A stretch of 39,557 nt of DNA from the NCBI GenBank assembly GCA_903913315.1, contig CAIWKX010000241.1, positions 1 through 39,557 on the forward strand, read 5' to 3'. Source of the DNA: an uncultured Bacteroidota bacterium. Lineage in GTDB: Bacteria; Bacteroidota; Bacteroidia; Flavobacteriales; Flavobacteriaceae. A model generated the notes under the pieces. It searched no databases. It saw only the letters and a list, made by a program, of their open reading frames with translations, and was not told the origin of the DNA. Within the stretch, counting starts at the first letter, position 1. The number at the start of each line of letters is the position of its first letter. Shown here piece after piece: positions 14,547-24,777 of this stretch. A program made the position numbers and the translations under genes.

Positions 14547-15050
14547 ATGAAAGTTTACCAAACATGTGGAAGTTTTGATGTAGCTTCACTTACTGCAACT
14601 GCAAACACCTACCTTCCTAACGACAAAACCTTAAGCTGTAAATACATAAAGTATTACAATATATCAAATAGTACTGAATTTGGTGTATTTGGTGTAATGA
14701 CTGATAACCAAGGAAATAAAGACTTAAGGTCAACTACTTTAGAAGTAATAGCAACTCAAGTTAATCCACAACCAATTGACTTAATAAATATTTCCTCGGT
14801 TTATGCAACGAGAAAATTAGATACTTTAACTATTAAAAATAGTCTCTATTTTTTCTGTTTTCATGATGATGCCTTTGACGAATCATATTTACTCAATCTT
14901 CAACAGAGTAAAATTAGTCTAAAAGCTTTGCTGGTCGCCTTAAACAATTCTGATTTTGAACAAGAAGGTTATGTAATCCCGACGAAATTAATCCCCTTTG
15001 TTCCTAAAAAAGGAAATGGTGGAATTCTAACGGCAAATGGTAGTTGCTAA
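14547..15050 (+). CDS. Hypothetical protein, first gene of a sensor operon
   Basis: 167 residues without signal peptide or membrane span. Beta-rich opening (MKVYQTCGSFDVASLTATAN), mid-part with FGVFGVMTDN and SLYFFCFHDDAFDESYLLN, and a Gly/Lys-rich tail ending in GSC. I recognise no family. It ends two bases before the start of the sensor kinase, so the three genes are one transcription unit. It may be a signal or accessory protein for that sensor; nothing in the sequence proves this. Confidence 0.6.
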   Translation: MKVYQTCGSFDVASLTATANTYLPNDKTLSCKYIKYYNISNSTEFGVFGVMTDNQGNKDLRSTTLEVIATQVNPQPIDLINISSVYATRKLDTLTIKNSLYFFCFHDDAFDESYLLNLQQSKISLKALLVALNNSDFEQEGYVIPTKLIPFVPKKGNGGILTANGSC

Positions 15051-15052
15051 AA

Positions 15053-16837
15053 ATGTCTAAAAAAAATATTTTAGTATTACTTTGTAAAGCAACACTTTTT
15101 TGTAGTGTTGCTTTCTCTTATTCACAATCTTCTGAAATAAATCAATTTGAAAAAGCAGTCAAAAATAATGAATATAACAATGCTATTCTACTCTCTAAAA
15201 AGATAGACAAAAAAAAATGCAAAGCAGCAGATAAAGCAAAATTTGATTATTTATTCGGTACGCTAGAGGAAGAAAATAATAAAGATAACTTAGCTTTCAA
15301 TGATTACATTATTGCCAAAAAAGAATATATTGCTATCGATAGCATCGATAAAGTAGCACAGATAAACTTAAAAATTGTAGCTTTATTATTAGCAATAAAT
15401 AAAAACAAAGAGGATTATGACCCATTTTTAAATGAATATATTGAATATGCTAAACTAAAAAAAGATCCCAATTTTCTTTCTCAAAGTTACATGGAAATAG
15501 GAAAATCTTTTTATAATGCCGACCCCTTTTTAGCCTTATACTATTTTAAAAAAGCAGAAAAAGAAAATTTAAAAACATCCAATGAAGTATTTCTTGGCAA
15601 AATACTCCAAAACTTAGGAGCTACCTATGCTCATGATAAAATTAAAAAATTTGATTCAGCAATTTTTGTGTACGACAAAGCGTTGCTCATCTTTAAAAAA
15701 CGAAATTTACAAAATTTCATTTTCAATATTTATACAAACAAAGGCGTAGCATTTAACAAAAAGAAAGAATTCAATAAAGCACTTCTCTTCTTTCAAAAAG
15801 CGGATTCAATACAACTAAAAGAATACAACCAAAAAAGCAAAGAAATTCTTTATGGTTTCATGGCTGATACCTACAAAAATGTCGGAAATTTTAAAAAAGC
15901 ATTGGAATGTATAGAATGGCAAAAAAAACTTCAAAATACAATCAATGAAAAGGAGCAAAGTATTGCTATAAAAGAGATTCAAACAAAATACGAAACCCAA
16001 AAAAAAGAACTAGAAAATCTTAACCTAAAAACAAAGAATGAACACGAAATGCTGTGGATTTATATTTTTATATCTTTAATAATTGCAGGAAGCACAGTGG
16101 CTTACTTAAAAGTAAATAACCTCCGCAAAAAGGAAAAAATTGCAATTCAGGAAAAAGAACTGCAAAACGAACGGCTTGAAAAAGCTCTCAAAGACCATGA
16201 ATTGGAAAGTATTGAATCGATGCTTCAAGGACAAGAAAAAGAAAGAATCAAAATTGCCAATGATTTACACGATAACCTAGGAAGCATGCTCGTAACGCTA
16301 AAACTAAATTTTCAAAATATAAAGGAACGTCGAGATACCTTAAAAACAGAAGAAGATAGACTTTACGAAAAAACAGATTCATTACTAGAAGAAGCTTATC
16401 AAAAAGTTCGGACAATCGCTCATACCAAAAATGCAGGTGTAATTGCAAACGATGGATTAGTACCTGCTGTAAAAAATATAGCAGATAAAATATCGCTACC
16501 AGGGAAACTAAATGTTGAAGTAATTGCATTTGGTCTCGATACTAGATTAGAAAACACTTTGGAAGTAAGTATTTTTAGAATGATTCAAGAAATTCTAACC
16601 AATATTATCAAACATTCAAGTGCAAATAAAGCAACCATCCAACTCACTAAACATGATGATAGCTTAAACATTATTATAGAAGACAACGGAATCGGGTTTA
16701 ATCCTTCTAGAATTGATGAGATGGAAGGAATGGGACTAAACAATATTAAAAAGAAAGTACAATATATGAATGGCACATTTACCATTGATAGTTTTGAAGG
16801 TAAAGGAACAACCATAATAATAGATTTACCAATATGA
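15053..16837 (+). CDS. TPR-containing histidine kinase, NarL type (HisKA_3)
   Basis: 594 residues from ATG 15053; the TTG nine bases upstream is not favoured. A signal peptide (MSKKNILVLLCKATLFCSVA ... SYSQ) is followed by a periplasmic region of about 300 residues made of tetratricopeptide-like helices (YKNVGNFKKALECIEWQKKL). One membrane span lies near 330-350 (LWIYIFISLIIAGSTVAYLK), then a coiled linker, the H-box QEKERIKIANDLHDNLGSML with H406, and the ATPase domain with EDNGIGFNPS and GMGLNNIKKKV. This architecture is widespread in flavobacteria. It overlaps the response regulator gene by 4 bases (ATGA), so the pair is clearly cognate. The signal sensed is unknown. Confidence 0.92.
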   Translation: MSKKNILVLLCKATLFCSVAFSYSQSSEINQFEKAVKNNEYNNAILLSKKIDKKKCKAADKAKFDYLFGTLEEENNKDNLAFNDYIIAKKEYIAIDSIDKVAQINLKIVALLLAINKNKEDYDPFLNEYIEYAKLKKDPNFLSQSYMEIGKSFYNADPFLALYYFKKAEKENLKTSNEVFLGKILQNLGATYAHDKIKKFDSAIFVYDKALLIFKKRNLQNFIFNIYTNKGVAFNKKKEFNKALLFFQKADSIQLKEYNQKSKEILYGFMADTYKNVGNFKKALECIEWQKKLQNTINEKEQSIAIKEIQTKYETQKKELENLNLKTKNEHEMLWIYIFISLIIAGSTVAYLKVNNLRKKEKIAIQEKELQNERLEKALKDHELESIESMLQGQEKERIKIANDLHDNLGSMLVTLKLNFQNIKERRDTLKTEEDRLYEKTDSLLEEAYQKVRTIAHTKNAGVIANDGLVPAVKNIADKISLPGKLNVEVIAFGLDTRLENTLEVSIFRMIQEILTNIIKHSSANKATIQLTKHDDSLNIIIEDNGIGFNPSRIDEMEGMGLNNIKKKVQYMNGTFTIDSFEGKGTTIIIDLPI

Positions 16838-17445
16838 TCACGCTTATAATAGCCGAAGACCATCAAGCTTTAATAGACGGCATTAAATCATTTTTAGAAT
16901 ACGAACACGATATCAATGTGGTGGGCGAAGCAAACGATGGTGAAATGTTGCTGGATTTAGTCCGCAAAAATCAACCGCAAGTAGTCATAACAGATATTCG
17001 TATGCCTAAATGTGATGGCATTCAAGCCACACGCTTAATTAAAAAAGAGTTTCCGGCAACCAAAGTTATCGCTTTCAGTATGTTTGATCAAGTAGAAGCT
17101 ATTGACCAAATGAAACAAGCTGGAGCTTCCGGATATATTTTGAAAAATTCTTCATTAAAAAAACTCATTGAAGCCATAAGAACTGTAGCAAGTAACAAAA
17201 CTTTTTACGATGATGCAATAAGCATCACCAATTCCAATACTAAAGAAATACTACTATTAAGTATAAGGGAAAAAGAAATTCTAAAATTAATAGGAGACGG
17301 TAAAAATACCAATGAAATTGCCGAAGCTTTATTTATTGCCAAAAGTACCGTAGACACGCACAGAAAAAATATTCTCAAAAAAATAAGTATCAACGGAAAA
17401 ACCGATTTAATACGATATGCTATCGAACGAAAATATGATTTTTAA
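16834..17445 (+). CDS. NarL/FixJ-type response regulator with LuxR HTH
   Basis: 203 residues. The receiver domain has the acidic pair E8-D9, the phosphoacceptor D54 in VVITDIRMPK, and the conserved lysine in GYILKNSS. The LuxR-type HTH at the C terminus (LSIREKEILKLIGDGKNTNE, then IAEALFIAKSTVDTHRKNIL) is complete. It should be phosphorylated by the upstream kinase. The palindrome before the operon and its copy before 10853 are reasonable targets. After the stop there are 137 bases without a gene before the convergent polysaccharide operon. Confidence 0.93.
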   Translation: MITLIIAEDHQALIDGIKSFLEYEHDINVVGEANDGEMLLDLVRKNQPQVVITDIRMPKCDGIQATRLIKKEFPATKVIAFSMFDQVEAIDQMKQAGASGYILKNSSLKKLIEAIRTVASNKTFYDDAISITNSNTKEILLLSIREKEILKLIGDGKNTNEIAEALFIAKSTVDTHRKNILKKISINGKTDLIRYAIERKYDF

Positions 17446-17582
17446 TAATCTATTGGAAAGCTTTAACCTACTTCACTGTGAAAACGATGGGAAAATAGTA
17501 ACGCTCTAAGATAAAAAAGCTAAAAATATAAAGGACAAGCTATAAACTAAAAAACCAATACTTTAAATCAAAAAGAGTGATC

Positions 17583-18638
17583 CTATTTATGCTGACTATA
17601 CTGCTTATCATAATACTTAGCATAATCTCCTGAAGTAACATTTTTCAACCAGTTTTCATTAGCTAAAAACCAATCAATAGTTTTTTCTAATCCCTGTTCA
17701 AAAGTCACAGAAGGCTTCCATCCTAATTCTGTATTTATTTTTGTAGCATCAATAGCATACCGCAAATCATGACCTGGTCGATCCTTTACATAAGTAATCA
17801 ATTGTTCAGAAACACCTGCAGCTCGTCCAAGTTTGGTATCCATCAGCTGACAAAGCAATTTCACTAATTCAATGTTTTGCCACTCATTAAATCCTCCAAT
17901 ATTATAGGTCTCATGATTCTTCCCTTCGTGAAAAACCAAATCAATAGCCACAGCATGGTCTTCAACAAACAACCAATCGCGAGTATATTTACCATCTCCA
18001 TAAACAGGTAGTGGTTTATTATTGATAATGTTATTAATAAAAAGTGGGATTAACTTTTCAGGAAAATGATTAGGTCCATAATTATTGGAACAGTTAGTCA
18101 ACACATAGGGCAATCCATAAGTTTCTCCATACGCACGAACAAAATGATCCGAACTTGCTTTCGAAGCAGAATAAGGAGAATTAGGATCATAAGCCGTCGT
18201 TTCTGTAAATAATCCGGTCGCTCCTAAAGAACCATAGACCTCATCAGTAGAAATATGATAAAATCGCTTTCCCTCGAAATTACCTGCCCAAATGGTTTTA
18301 GCAGCATTCAAAAGATTCATCGTACCAATAACATTTGTCTTAACAAAACTCAAAGGATCCGTTATAGAACGATCTACATGTGACTCAGCTGCCAAATGCA
18401 ACACACCATCAAATTGATGTTTTTGAAATAAAGTAGTGATAAAATCAGCATCAACGATATCTCCTTTTATAAAAGTATAATTAGGAGCATTTTCAATATC
18501 TGAAATATTTTCCAAATTTCCAGCATAGGTCAAAGCATCCAAATTAAAAATTTGATAATGAGGATAGTTAATCACAAATCGTCTAACAACATGCGACCCT
18601 ATAAACCCCGCTCCTCCTGTAATTAGTATTTTTTTCAT
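17583..18638 (-). CDS. rmlB: dTDP-glucose 4,6-dehydratase
   Basis: 351 residues from ATG 18638 ([20 protein letters not shown]); an ATG five codons upstream would overlap the previous gene slightly and is an alternative. It is an extended SDR enzyme with the Rossmann motif [19 protein letters not shown], the catalytic STDEVYG (Thr-Asp-Glu) and YSASK, and the substrate-binding SNNYGPNHFPEKLIP. It makes dTDP-4-keto-6-deoxyglucose, the entry to rhamnose and other deoxysugars. The other rml genes are not in the window. It is the last gene of the operon. Confidence 0.92.
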   Translation of the reverse strand: MKKILITGGAGFIGSHVVRRFVINYPHYQIFNLDALTYAGNLENISDIENAPNYTFIKGDIVDADFITTLFQKHQFDGVLHLAAESHVDRSITDPLSFVKTNVIGTMNLLNAAKTIWAGNFEGKRFYHISTDEVYGSLGATGLFTETTAYDPNSPYSASKASSDHFVRAYGETYGLPYVLTNCSNNYGPNHFPEKLIPLFINNIINNKPLPVYGDGKYTRDWLFVEDHAVAIDLVFHEGKNHETYNIGGFNEWQNIELVKLLCQLMDTKLGRAAGVSEQLITYVKDRPGHDLRYAIDATKINTELGWKPSVTFEQGLEKTIDWFLANENWLKNVTSGDYAKYYDKQYSQHK

Positions 18639-18639
18639 A

Positions 18640-19917
18640 TTATAATTTTCCATCTATTTGTCCTTTCAAAACACCTTTAACATCATAAACCACAGAATTT
18701 GAATTCTTAAATGGAGCTAAATCCAAAGTAAGAAATTCATGATGCGCTACTCCTAAAACAACGGTATCAAATTTTTGAGTAGGCATAATATCTGTAGTAA
18801 CTAAATTATATTCATGCAATACTTCTTTAGGGTTAGCCCAAGGATCATAAACAGATACTTCAATACCATAATCTTCCAACGCTCTAATGACATCAACAAT
18901 TTTGGTATTCCTAACATCAGGGCAATTTTCTTTAAAAGTAACCCCTAACATCAATAATTTAGAATGATTTACAGGAATTCTCTTTTTAATCATTAATTTA
19001 ACAATCCTAGAAGCAACATATTCGCCCATGCTATCATTAAGCCTTCTTCCTGCCAATATAATCTCAGGATGATAACCCGCTTCTTGTGCCTTCTGCGCTA
19101 AATAATAAGGATCAACACCTATACAATGTCCACCAACTAATCCAGGTTTAAAATTTAAAAAATTCCATTTAGTACCCGCAGCTTCTAAAACTGCATGAGT
19201 GTCAATGTCTAAAATATTGAAAATTTTGGCCAATTCATTCACAAAAGCAATGTTGATATCACGTTGCGAATTTTCAATAACTTTTGCAGCTTCAGCAACT
19301 TTTATAGAAGGTGCCAAATGGGTTCCTGCTGTAATCACTGATTTATATAAATCATTCACTTTTATCCCCGTTTCCGGAGTAGAACCCGCAGTAATCTTTA
19401 ATATTTTATCAACAGTATGTTCCTTATCCCCCGGATTAATCCGCTCTGGGGAATACCCAGCAAAAAAATCAACATTGAATTTTAATCCACTCATTTTTTC
19501 CAATACCGGAACACACTCTTCTTCAGTAAGTCCAGGATAAACCGTAGATTCATAAACAACTATATCCCCTCTTTTAAGAACTTTAGCAACTGTCTCACTG
19601 GATTTATACAACGGAGTTAAATCAGGTCTATTGTTTTTATCAACAGGGGTTGGTACAGTAACAATATAAAAATTACAGGCGGCAATATCTTCAACAGCAG
19701 TAGAACAAAACAATCCTACATTGGCTAAAGGTTGATCAATTAAAACTCTTTGAAGTGTTTCTTTATCTACCTCTAATGTAGAATCAATACCCGAATTTAA
19801 ATCGTTAACCCTATTCTGATTAATATCAAAACCTACGACTGGATATTTAGTAGCAAAAAGCCTTGCCAAAGGTAATCCAACATATCCCAATCCTATAATA
19901 CCAATTTTTATATTCAT
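18640..19917 (-). CDS. UDP-N-acetyl-hexosamine 6-dehydrogenase (WbpO/TviB type)
   Basis: 425 residues. An N-terminal NAD Rossmann fold (IGIIGLGYVGLPLARLFATK) is followed by VPTPVDKNNRPDL and YESTVYPGLTEE; the catalytic Cys is C265 in GGHCIGVDPYYLAQKAQ, with the C-terminal FKENCPDVRNTKIVDV domain. These motifs fit the UDP-GalNAc/UDP-ManNAc dehydrogenases of WbpO, TviB and Cap5O-type loci. Next to a WbpP-like epimerase, the likely product is UDP-GalNAcA, made from UDP-GlcNAc in two steps. It lies 1 base upstream of the rmlB start and 11 after the UDP-glucose dehydrogenase. Confidence 0.88.
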   Translation of the reverse strand: MNIKIGIIGLGYVGLPLARLFATKYPVVGFDINQNRVNDLNSGIDSTLEVDKETLQRVLIDQPLANVGLFCSTAVEDIAACNFYIVTVPTPVDKNNRPDLTPLYKSSETVAKVLKRGDIVVYESTVYPGLTEEECVPVLEKMSGLKFNVDFFAGYSPERINPGDKEHTVDKILKITAGSTPETGIKVNDLYKSVITAGTHLAPSIKVAEAAKVIENSQRDINIAFVNELAKIFNILDIDTHAVLEAAGTKWNFLNFKPGLVGGHCIGVDPYYLAQKAQEAGYHPEIILAGRRLNDSMGEYVASRIVKLMIKKRIPVNHSKLLMLGVTFKENCPDVRNTKIVDVIRALEDYGIEVSVYDPWANPKEVLHEYNLVTTDIMPTQKFDTVVLGVAHHEFLTLDLAPFKNSNSVVYDVKGVLKGQIDGKL

Positions 19918-19928
19918 TTTTTATTTAT

Positions 19929-21320
19929 TTAAGAGCCAATTGCTTGGTAGTGAAAACCAATACGCTTCAACTCTTCTTTATTTAATAAATTTCTGCCATC
20001 AAAAACAAAAGCGGGTTTTAACATCGAATCATAAATTCTTTTCCAATCACATTCTTTAAATTCATCCCATTCTGTTAAAATAGCAATAGCATGTGCATTT
20101 TCACAAACTTCATAAACACTAGCATAAGATAAAATGTGTTTCTCGTTTTGCTCTGAACTTCTTGTTTCTAAATAATTCAAATCAAATAAAATTTGTTTAT
20201 AACTCACTTTAGGATCATAAACAGCAATTCGAGCTTGTTCATTTATTAAATCATCCGCCACATAAATAGCCGCAGATTCTCTTGTGTCATTCGTGTCTTT
20301 CTTAAATGCCCATCCCAAAAAGGCTATTTTTTTATCTGCAACAGTATTATATAAAGTACTGACAATATTTTTTGAAAACCTCCTCTTTTGATGATCATTC
20401 ATGATAATTACTTGCTCCCAATAATCAGCCACTTCATGAAGTCCAAATGATTTTGAAATATAAACTAAATTCAAAATGTCTTTCTGAAAACAAGAACCCC
20501 CAAACCCTACAGATGCTTTTAGAAATTTAGAACCAATTCTACTATCCATCCCAATAGCTCTAGTAACTTCACTAACATCAGCACCCGTTTTTTCACACAA
20601 TTCCGACATAGCATTTACTGAGGAAACTCGTTGCGCTAAAAAAGCATTTGCTGTCAGTTTTGATAACTCCGACGACCAAACATTAGTCGTTAATATACGC
20701 TCTTTCGGAACCCAATGAGCATAAACATCAACCAAAGATTGAATGGCTTCTTTGCCTTCTAGCGTCGTATCCCCTCCTATTAAAACCCTGTCTGGACTCA
20801 ATAAATCCTCAACTGCAGTACCTTCAGCTAAAAATTCTGGATTCGAAAGAATCTGAAATTGAACGCCATTTCCCGTATTATCCAAAATGTTTTTTAAAGC
20901 TTCCGCAGTTCGAACTGGCAAAGTAGATTTTTCAACAATAATTTTATCATTTTTTGAAACTCTTGCTATTTGTCTTGCACACAATTCTATATATTTCAAA
21001 TCAGCAGCCATCCCCTTTCCAGAACCATATGTTTTTGTTGGAGTATTAACCGAAATAAAAATAAGTTGCGCCTCTTCAATAGCTTGATCAACAGCAGTAG
21101 AAAAAAATAAATTCCTTCCTCTCGCTTCCTTTACTATTGAAGACAATCCTGGTTCATATATAGGAATATTGTCTACATCTTCATCATTCCATCTAGCAAT
21201 TCTTTCCTCATTCAAATCGACAACAGTAACTTTAATATGAGGACATTTCTGAGCAATAACGGCCATAGTTGGACCTCCAACATAACCAGCTCCTATACAA
21301 CAAATAGTAGTTATTTTCAT
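19929..21320 (-). CDS. UDP-glucose 6-dehydrogenase, long (eukaryote-like) form
   Basis: 463 residues from ATG 21320 ([20 protein letters not shown]). A start ten codons earlier would overlap the epimerase gene, whereas 21320 follows its stop by 5 bases. Motifs: [58 protein letters not shown], catalytic C277 in [14 protein letters not shown], and [13 protein letters not shown]. The length and the AADLKYIE segment match the animal-type UGDH rather than short bacterial Ugd. It oxidises UDP-glucose to UDP-glucuronate for polymer synthesis. Confidence 0.9.
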   Translation of the reverse strand: MKITTICCIGAGYVGGPTMAVIAQKCPHIKVTVVDLNEERIARWNDEDVDNIPIYEPGLSSIVKEARGRNLFFSTAVDQAIEEAQLIFISVNTPTKTYGSGKGMAADLKYIELCARQIARVSKNDKIIVEKSTLPVRTAEALKNILDNTGNGVQFQILSNPEFLAEGTAVEDLLSPDRVLIGGDTTLEGKEAIQSLVDVYAHWVPKERILTTNVWSSELSKLTANAFLAQRVSSVNAMSELCEKTGADVSEVTRAIGMDSRIGSKFLKASVGFGGSCFQKDILNLVYISKSFGLHEVADYWEQVIIMNDHQKRRFSKNIVSTLYNTVADKKIAFLGWAFKKDTNDTRESAAIYVADDLINEQARIAVYDPKVSYKQILFDLNYLETRSSEQNEKHILSYASVYEVCENAHAIAILTEWDEFKECDWKRIYDSMLKPAFVFDGRNLLNKEELKRIGFHYQAIGS

Positions 21321-21325
21321 TTTCT

Positions 21326-22291
21326 CTATTTTAAATTTTCCCAATACCACGTAACAGCTTCTTTCAAGCCTTCTTGAAATGAATATTTGGGTGCGTAATT
21401 TAGTGATTTTTTTGCTTTATCTATACTCGCTAAAGAATGTGGTATATCCCCAACTCGATTGGGCCCATAAATAACCTCAACATTAGCAATAGAAGAATCA
21501 AATTCAGACAAATAGTTCTTTAAATAAAAAACCATGTCGTTTAATGTAGTTCTATCTCCAAAAGCAGTATTATAGACAGTATTTAAGGCCTCTTTGTTTT
21601 GCGTAGTCATCGCCAATTCATTCATTTGAATCACATTATCAATATAAGTGAAATCTCTCGAGAAATTTCCATCACCATTGATAATCGGACTTTCTTTTTT
21701 CATAAACTGCATCACAAACTTTGGAATAACAGCAGCATAAGCACCCTTAGGATCTTGCTTTCTTCCAAAAACATTAAAATAACGTAATCCTATAGTTTCC
21801 ATCCCATATGTTTTACTAAAAACATCTGCATACAATTCATTCACATATTTTGTAACAGCATATGGAGAAAGAGGCTTCCCAATTACTTCCTCTACTTTAG
21901 GCAAAGATTCAGAATCACCATAAGTAGATGAACTCGCTGCATAAACAAATCTCTTAACTCCATTATCTCTCGATGCAATTAACATATTTAAAAACCCAGA
22001 AACATTAACATCATTAGTTGTTTTAGGGTCATTTATAGAACGTGGCACAGAACCCAATGCCGCTTGATGTAAAACATAATCAATTCCTTGTGTAGCGTCC
22101 AAACAATCACCTATATTCCGAATATCCCCTTCTAAAAGTCTAAAACTACTATTCCCTAACAAATGTTCAATATTATAACGATGACCAGTAGAAAAATTAT
22201 CTAAACAAGTTACCATATTTCCTTTATTCAAAAAATATTCGCATAAATTTGAACCAATGAAACCAGCCCCTCCAGTAATTAAAATATTCAT
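21326..22291 (-). CDS. UDP-N-acetylglucosamine 4-epimerase, WbpP-like
   Basis: 321 residues, extended [18 protein letters not shown], the family-specific [15 protein letters not shown], the catalytic Ser triplet ([11 protein letters not shown]), Tyr/Lys in [11 protein letters not shown], and the [12 protein letters not shown] segment. The ALGSVPRS motif points to the WbpP/TviC group that interconverts UDP-GlcNAc and UDP-GalNAc rather than to GalE. It should feed the WbpO-like dehydrogenase two genes downstream. It starts 2 bases after the Wzc-like gene and ends 5 bases before the UGDH start. Confidence 0.85.
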   Translation of the reverse strand: MNILITGGAGFIGSNLCEYFLNKGNMVTCLDNFSTGHRYNIEHLLGNSSFRLLEGDIRNIGDCLDATQGIDYVLHQAALGSVPRSINDPKTTNDVNVSGFLNMLIASRDNGVKRFVYAASSSTYGDSESLPKVEEVIGKPLSPYAVTKYVNELYADVFSKTYGMETIGLRYFNVFGRKQDPKGAYAAVIPKFVMQFMKKESPIINGDGNFSRDFTYIDNVIQMNELAMTTQNKEALNTVYNTAFGDRTTLNDMVFYLKNYLSEFDSSIANVEVIYGPNRVGDIPHSLASIDKAKKSLNYAPKYSFQEGLKEAVTWYWENLK

Positions 22292-22293
22292 AT

Positions 22294-24765
22294 TTAATCT
22301 CTTTTTTTAGATTGTTTCTTAGTTACTTTCTTTATTACTTTAGTAAAAATATTCTCGGTACGATCATCCTCATGGTATCCATTAGCATAGTTCCCGTATC
22401 CATAACCATAGCCGTAACCATATCCATAACCATATTTCGCCTTATTCTCAAAACCATTTAATATTATACTGACATTATTTAATTCATCTCTTTTTACTCT
22501 ATTATTTAGTAAATTTACCATCTCCTTTTTTGTAAAGTTTTGACGCATTATATATAAAGTTACATCGGCAAAAATTGATAATTCAACAGCATCAGTAACT
22601 AAACCTACTGGCGGTGTATCAAGTATTATATATTCATATTTACTTTTCAATTCATCCATAAAATCTTTCATACTATCTCCCATAATCAATTCAGAAGGAT
22701 TTGGTGGAACTGGACCAGAAGTTATAACATCAAGGTAAGGTATTTTTGTTTTTTGAACAACATCGTCTAAATCAGATTCTCCAATTAAATAATTAACAAT
22801 ACCTTTCTCATTACTCAGATCGAAATCACCAAAAATTTTAGGTTTTCTTAAATCCAAACCTACAATTACTGTTTTCTTTTCACTCATAGCAAAAACAGTC
22901 GCAATATTAATGCAACAAAAAGTCTTCCCTTCTCCACTAACAGATGAAGTAAGCATAAGCGTTTTAGAACCTGAAACCATTTGTCTCTTATATAAAAACT
23001 GCAATGATGACCTAATGGCTCTAAATGATTCTGCTAAAGCAGATTTTGGCTTTTCAAAAACAGATAAATTTGTTTCAGTATGTTTAATTCCAACAACACC
23101 TATTAAAGGTAAAGATGTTAAATTCGAAATATCATCAGTATTTTGAATAGAATTATTTACAAAGAAAATTAAAAAAACTATAAATAATGGAATCAATAAT
23201 CCCATGAAAATTGCAATAACATAATTGACACCTGTTCTTGGCCCAATTAATCCTTCCCCAATATCTTTTGCCGGATCTATAAATTGTATATCTGACAAGT
23301 TTGCTGCTTTAACAACTTGAGCTTCTGTTCTTTTTTGGAGATAAGTTTGATAAATACCATTACTCAAATCATACTTACGCATTATTTTAATATACTCTTG
23401 CTTTTCTTCGGGAAGTTTTTTTATCTTACCTTCCACTTGAGTAAGGTTGTTTTTTACCTGTGAAGATTCATATTGAATAGCTACTTTTGCAGAATTAATA
23501 TTTTCAAGAAGTACTTTTTTAACTGATGATATTTCATTATCAATATTTGCATACAAAATAGGGCTTTTAACGGTAGATACCATTTCGGCTCTTGAAACAG
23601 ACAATTCAACTAGTTTAGAAACATTTAATACAATATTTGGCTCTTCAATACCTGCAACTGTAGGTGCTGGAAGTTTTGAAAAATCAGTGCTTTTTTTAAG
23701 ATAACTACTTAAATTATTATAATAATTTAGTTTTCTATTAATATCTTCATTAGCTTTATCTAAGTCTAAAATTTGTGTTTGAAATGTGTCTCCACCACTT
23801 TCAATTTCAGGAATATTCCTATTTTGACTAAAATTTTTCAAATCTTGATTGGCAATTTTTAAGTCACCCTCCATATTTTGTAAAGTAGTGTCAATAAATT
23901 TGATAGTATTTTCAGCAAATTTATTTTTATTTTCTAATTGCTTCTTAATAAGCGTTTTCACAGTTTCATTTAAATAATCTACTATTCTAGCTTTATTGGT
24001 TCCATCAAGCGATAATTTAATTATAGAAGGCGACTTCTCATCAATAACAATTTTAATACTTTTATATTTTGAAACAACTTCATCAAAAGAATTAAAAGCA
24101 ACAATATATTCACTTCCAACATAATTATTAGAATTTGGTTTTATCTCCAAAACCCAATTAAGAAAAGGTAATGAAACCCTTTCCCCTACTTTAAACCTTT
24201 TAATAATTTTATTTTCCGAAACTGAAATAGCATTTTTAGAATTTTGAAAATAATTTATTACCGAAACAGAACTAGAATTTAATTTTAGACTGATTTCATA
24301 TTCTGTCTTGGAAATAAATTTTATATTAATAGGTGTTTTATAAATCTGGCTTTTTGATTTGTCTATTTTAACTAAAAAAGGCGTACTTCCATAAACATCT
24401 TGAACAAAATATTTTTGCTGTTGCAAGTAATCAATATAAAAATCAAGTCTATCAACGACACTTTCATTATGAGATCTAGATTTTATTGTTGTCGCTATAG
24501 TTTGAACTTGATCAGAACTCCCTCCCCAATTAAAAATAAGACTAGTACTTGATGTAAAAAGCGGATTATTTTGTTCTTTTATTGCAATAGTAGTATCTAA
24601 TGAGTATATTTTTTGCTTACGAATATTAATTTGATGTGCTATTATCAAACATATTGTTAATCCCAATAAAAACCATTTCCAATAGCTTCCTGTTTTAATT
24701 AAAAATCCTTTAAAATCAAAACTATTTTGGTTTTCAAAAAAAGAAAAATCCTTTATATCTAACAT
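22294..24765 (-). CDS. Wzc-like polysaccharide co-polymerase / BY-type tyrosine kinase
   Basis: 823 residues. An N-terminal cytoplasmic stretch and first membrane span (WKWFLLGLTICLIIAHQINI, about 29-48) precede a long Wzz-type periplasmic coiled-coil domain with the GNVR-like LSNGIYQTYLQKRTEAQVVK segment. A second span (YVIAIFMGLLIPLFIVFLIF) lies near 515. The kinase domain has Walker A SGEGKT (G611 region), Walker A' VIVGLDLRKPK, and Walker B ILDTPPVGLVTDA. The C terminus carries a YGYGYGYGYGYGYG tail followed by a lysine-rich end, the tyrosine cluster that such kinases phosphorylate. It controls chain length and export together with the Wza-like protein encoded just upstream. Confidence 0.93.
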   Translation of the reverse strand: MLDIKDFSFFENQNSFDFKGFLIKTGSYWKWFLLGLTICLIIAHQINIRKQKIYSLDTTIAIKEQNNPLFTSSTSLIFNWGGSSDQVQTIATTIKSRSHNESVVDRLDFYIDYLQQQKYFVQDVYGSTPFLVKIDKSKSQIYKTPINIKFISKTEYEISLKLNSSSVSVINYFQNSKNAISVSENKIIKRFKVGERVSLPFLNWVLEIKPNSNNYVGSEYIVAFNSFDEVVSKYKSIKIVIDEKSPSIIKLSLDGTNKARIVDYLNETVKTLIKKQLENKNKFAENTIKFIDTTLQNMEGDLKIANQDLKNFSQNRNIPEIESGGDTFQTQILDLDKANEDINRKLNYYNNLSSYLKKSTDFSKLPAPTVAGIEEPNIVLNVSKLVELSVSRAEMVSTVKSPILYANIDNEISSVKKVLLENINSAKVAIQYESSQVKNNLTQVEGKIKKLPEEKQEYIKIMRKYDLSNGIYQTYLQKRTEAQVVKAANLSDIQFIDPAKDIGEGLIGPRTGVNYVIAIFMGLLIPLFIVFLIFFVNNSIQNTDDISNLTSLPLIGVVGIKHTETNLSVFEKPKSALAESFRAIRSSLQFLYKRQMVSGSKTLMLTSSVSGEGKTFCCINIATVFAMSEKKTVIVGLDLRKPKIFGDFDLSNEKGIVNYLIGESDLDDVVQKTKIPYLDVITSGPVPPNPSELIMGDSMKDFMDELKSKYEYIILDTPPVGLVTDAVELSIFADVTLYIMRQNFTKKEMVNLLNNRVKRDELNNVSIILNGFENKAKYGYGYGYGYGYGYGNYANGYHEDDRTENIFTKVIKKVTKKQSKKRD

Positions 24766-24777
24766 TAATTTGTAGTA

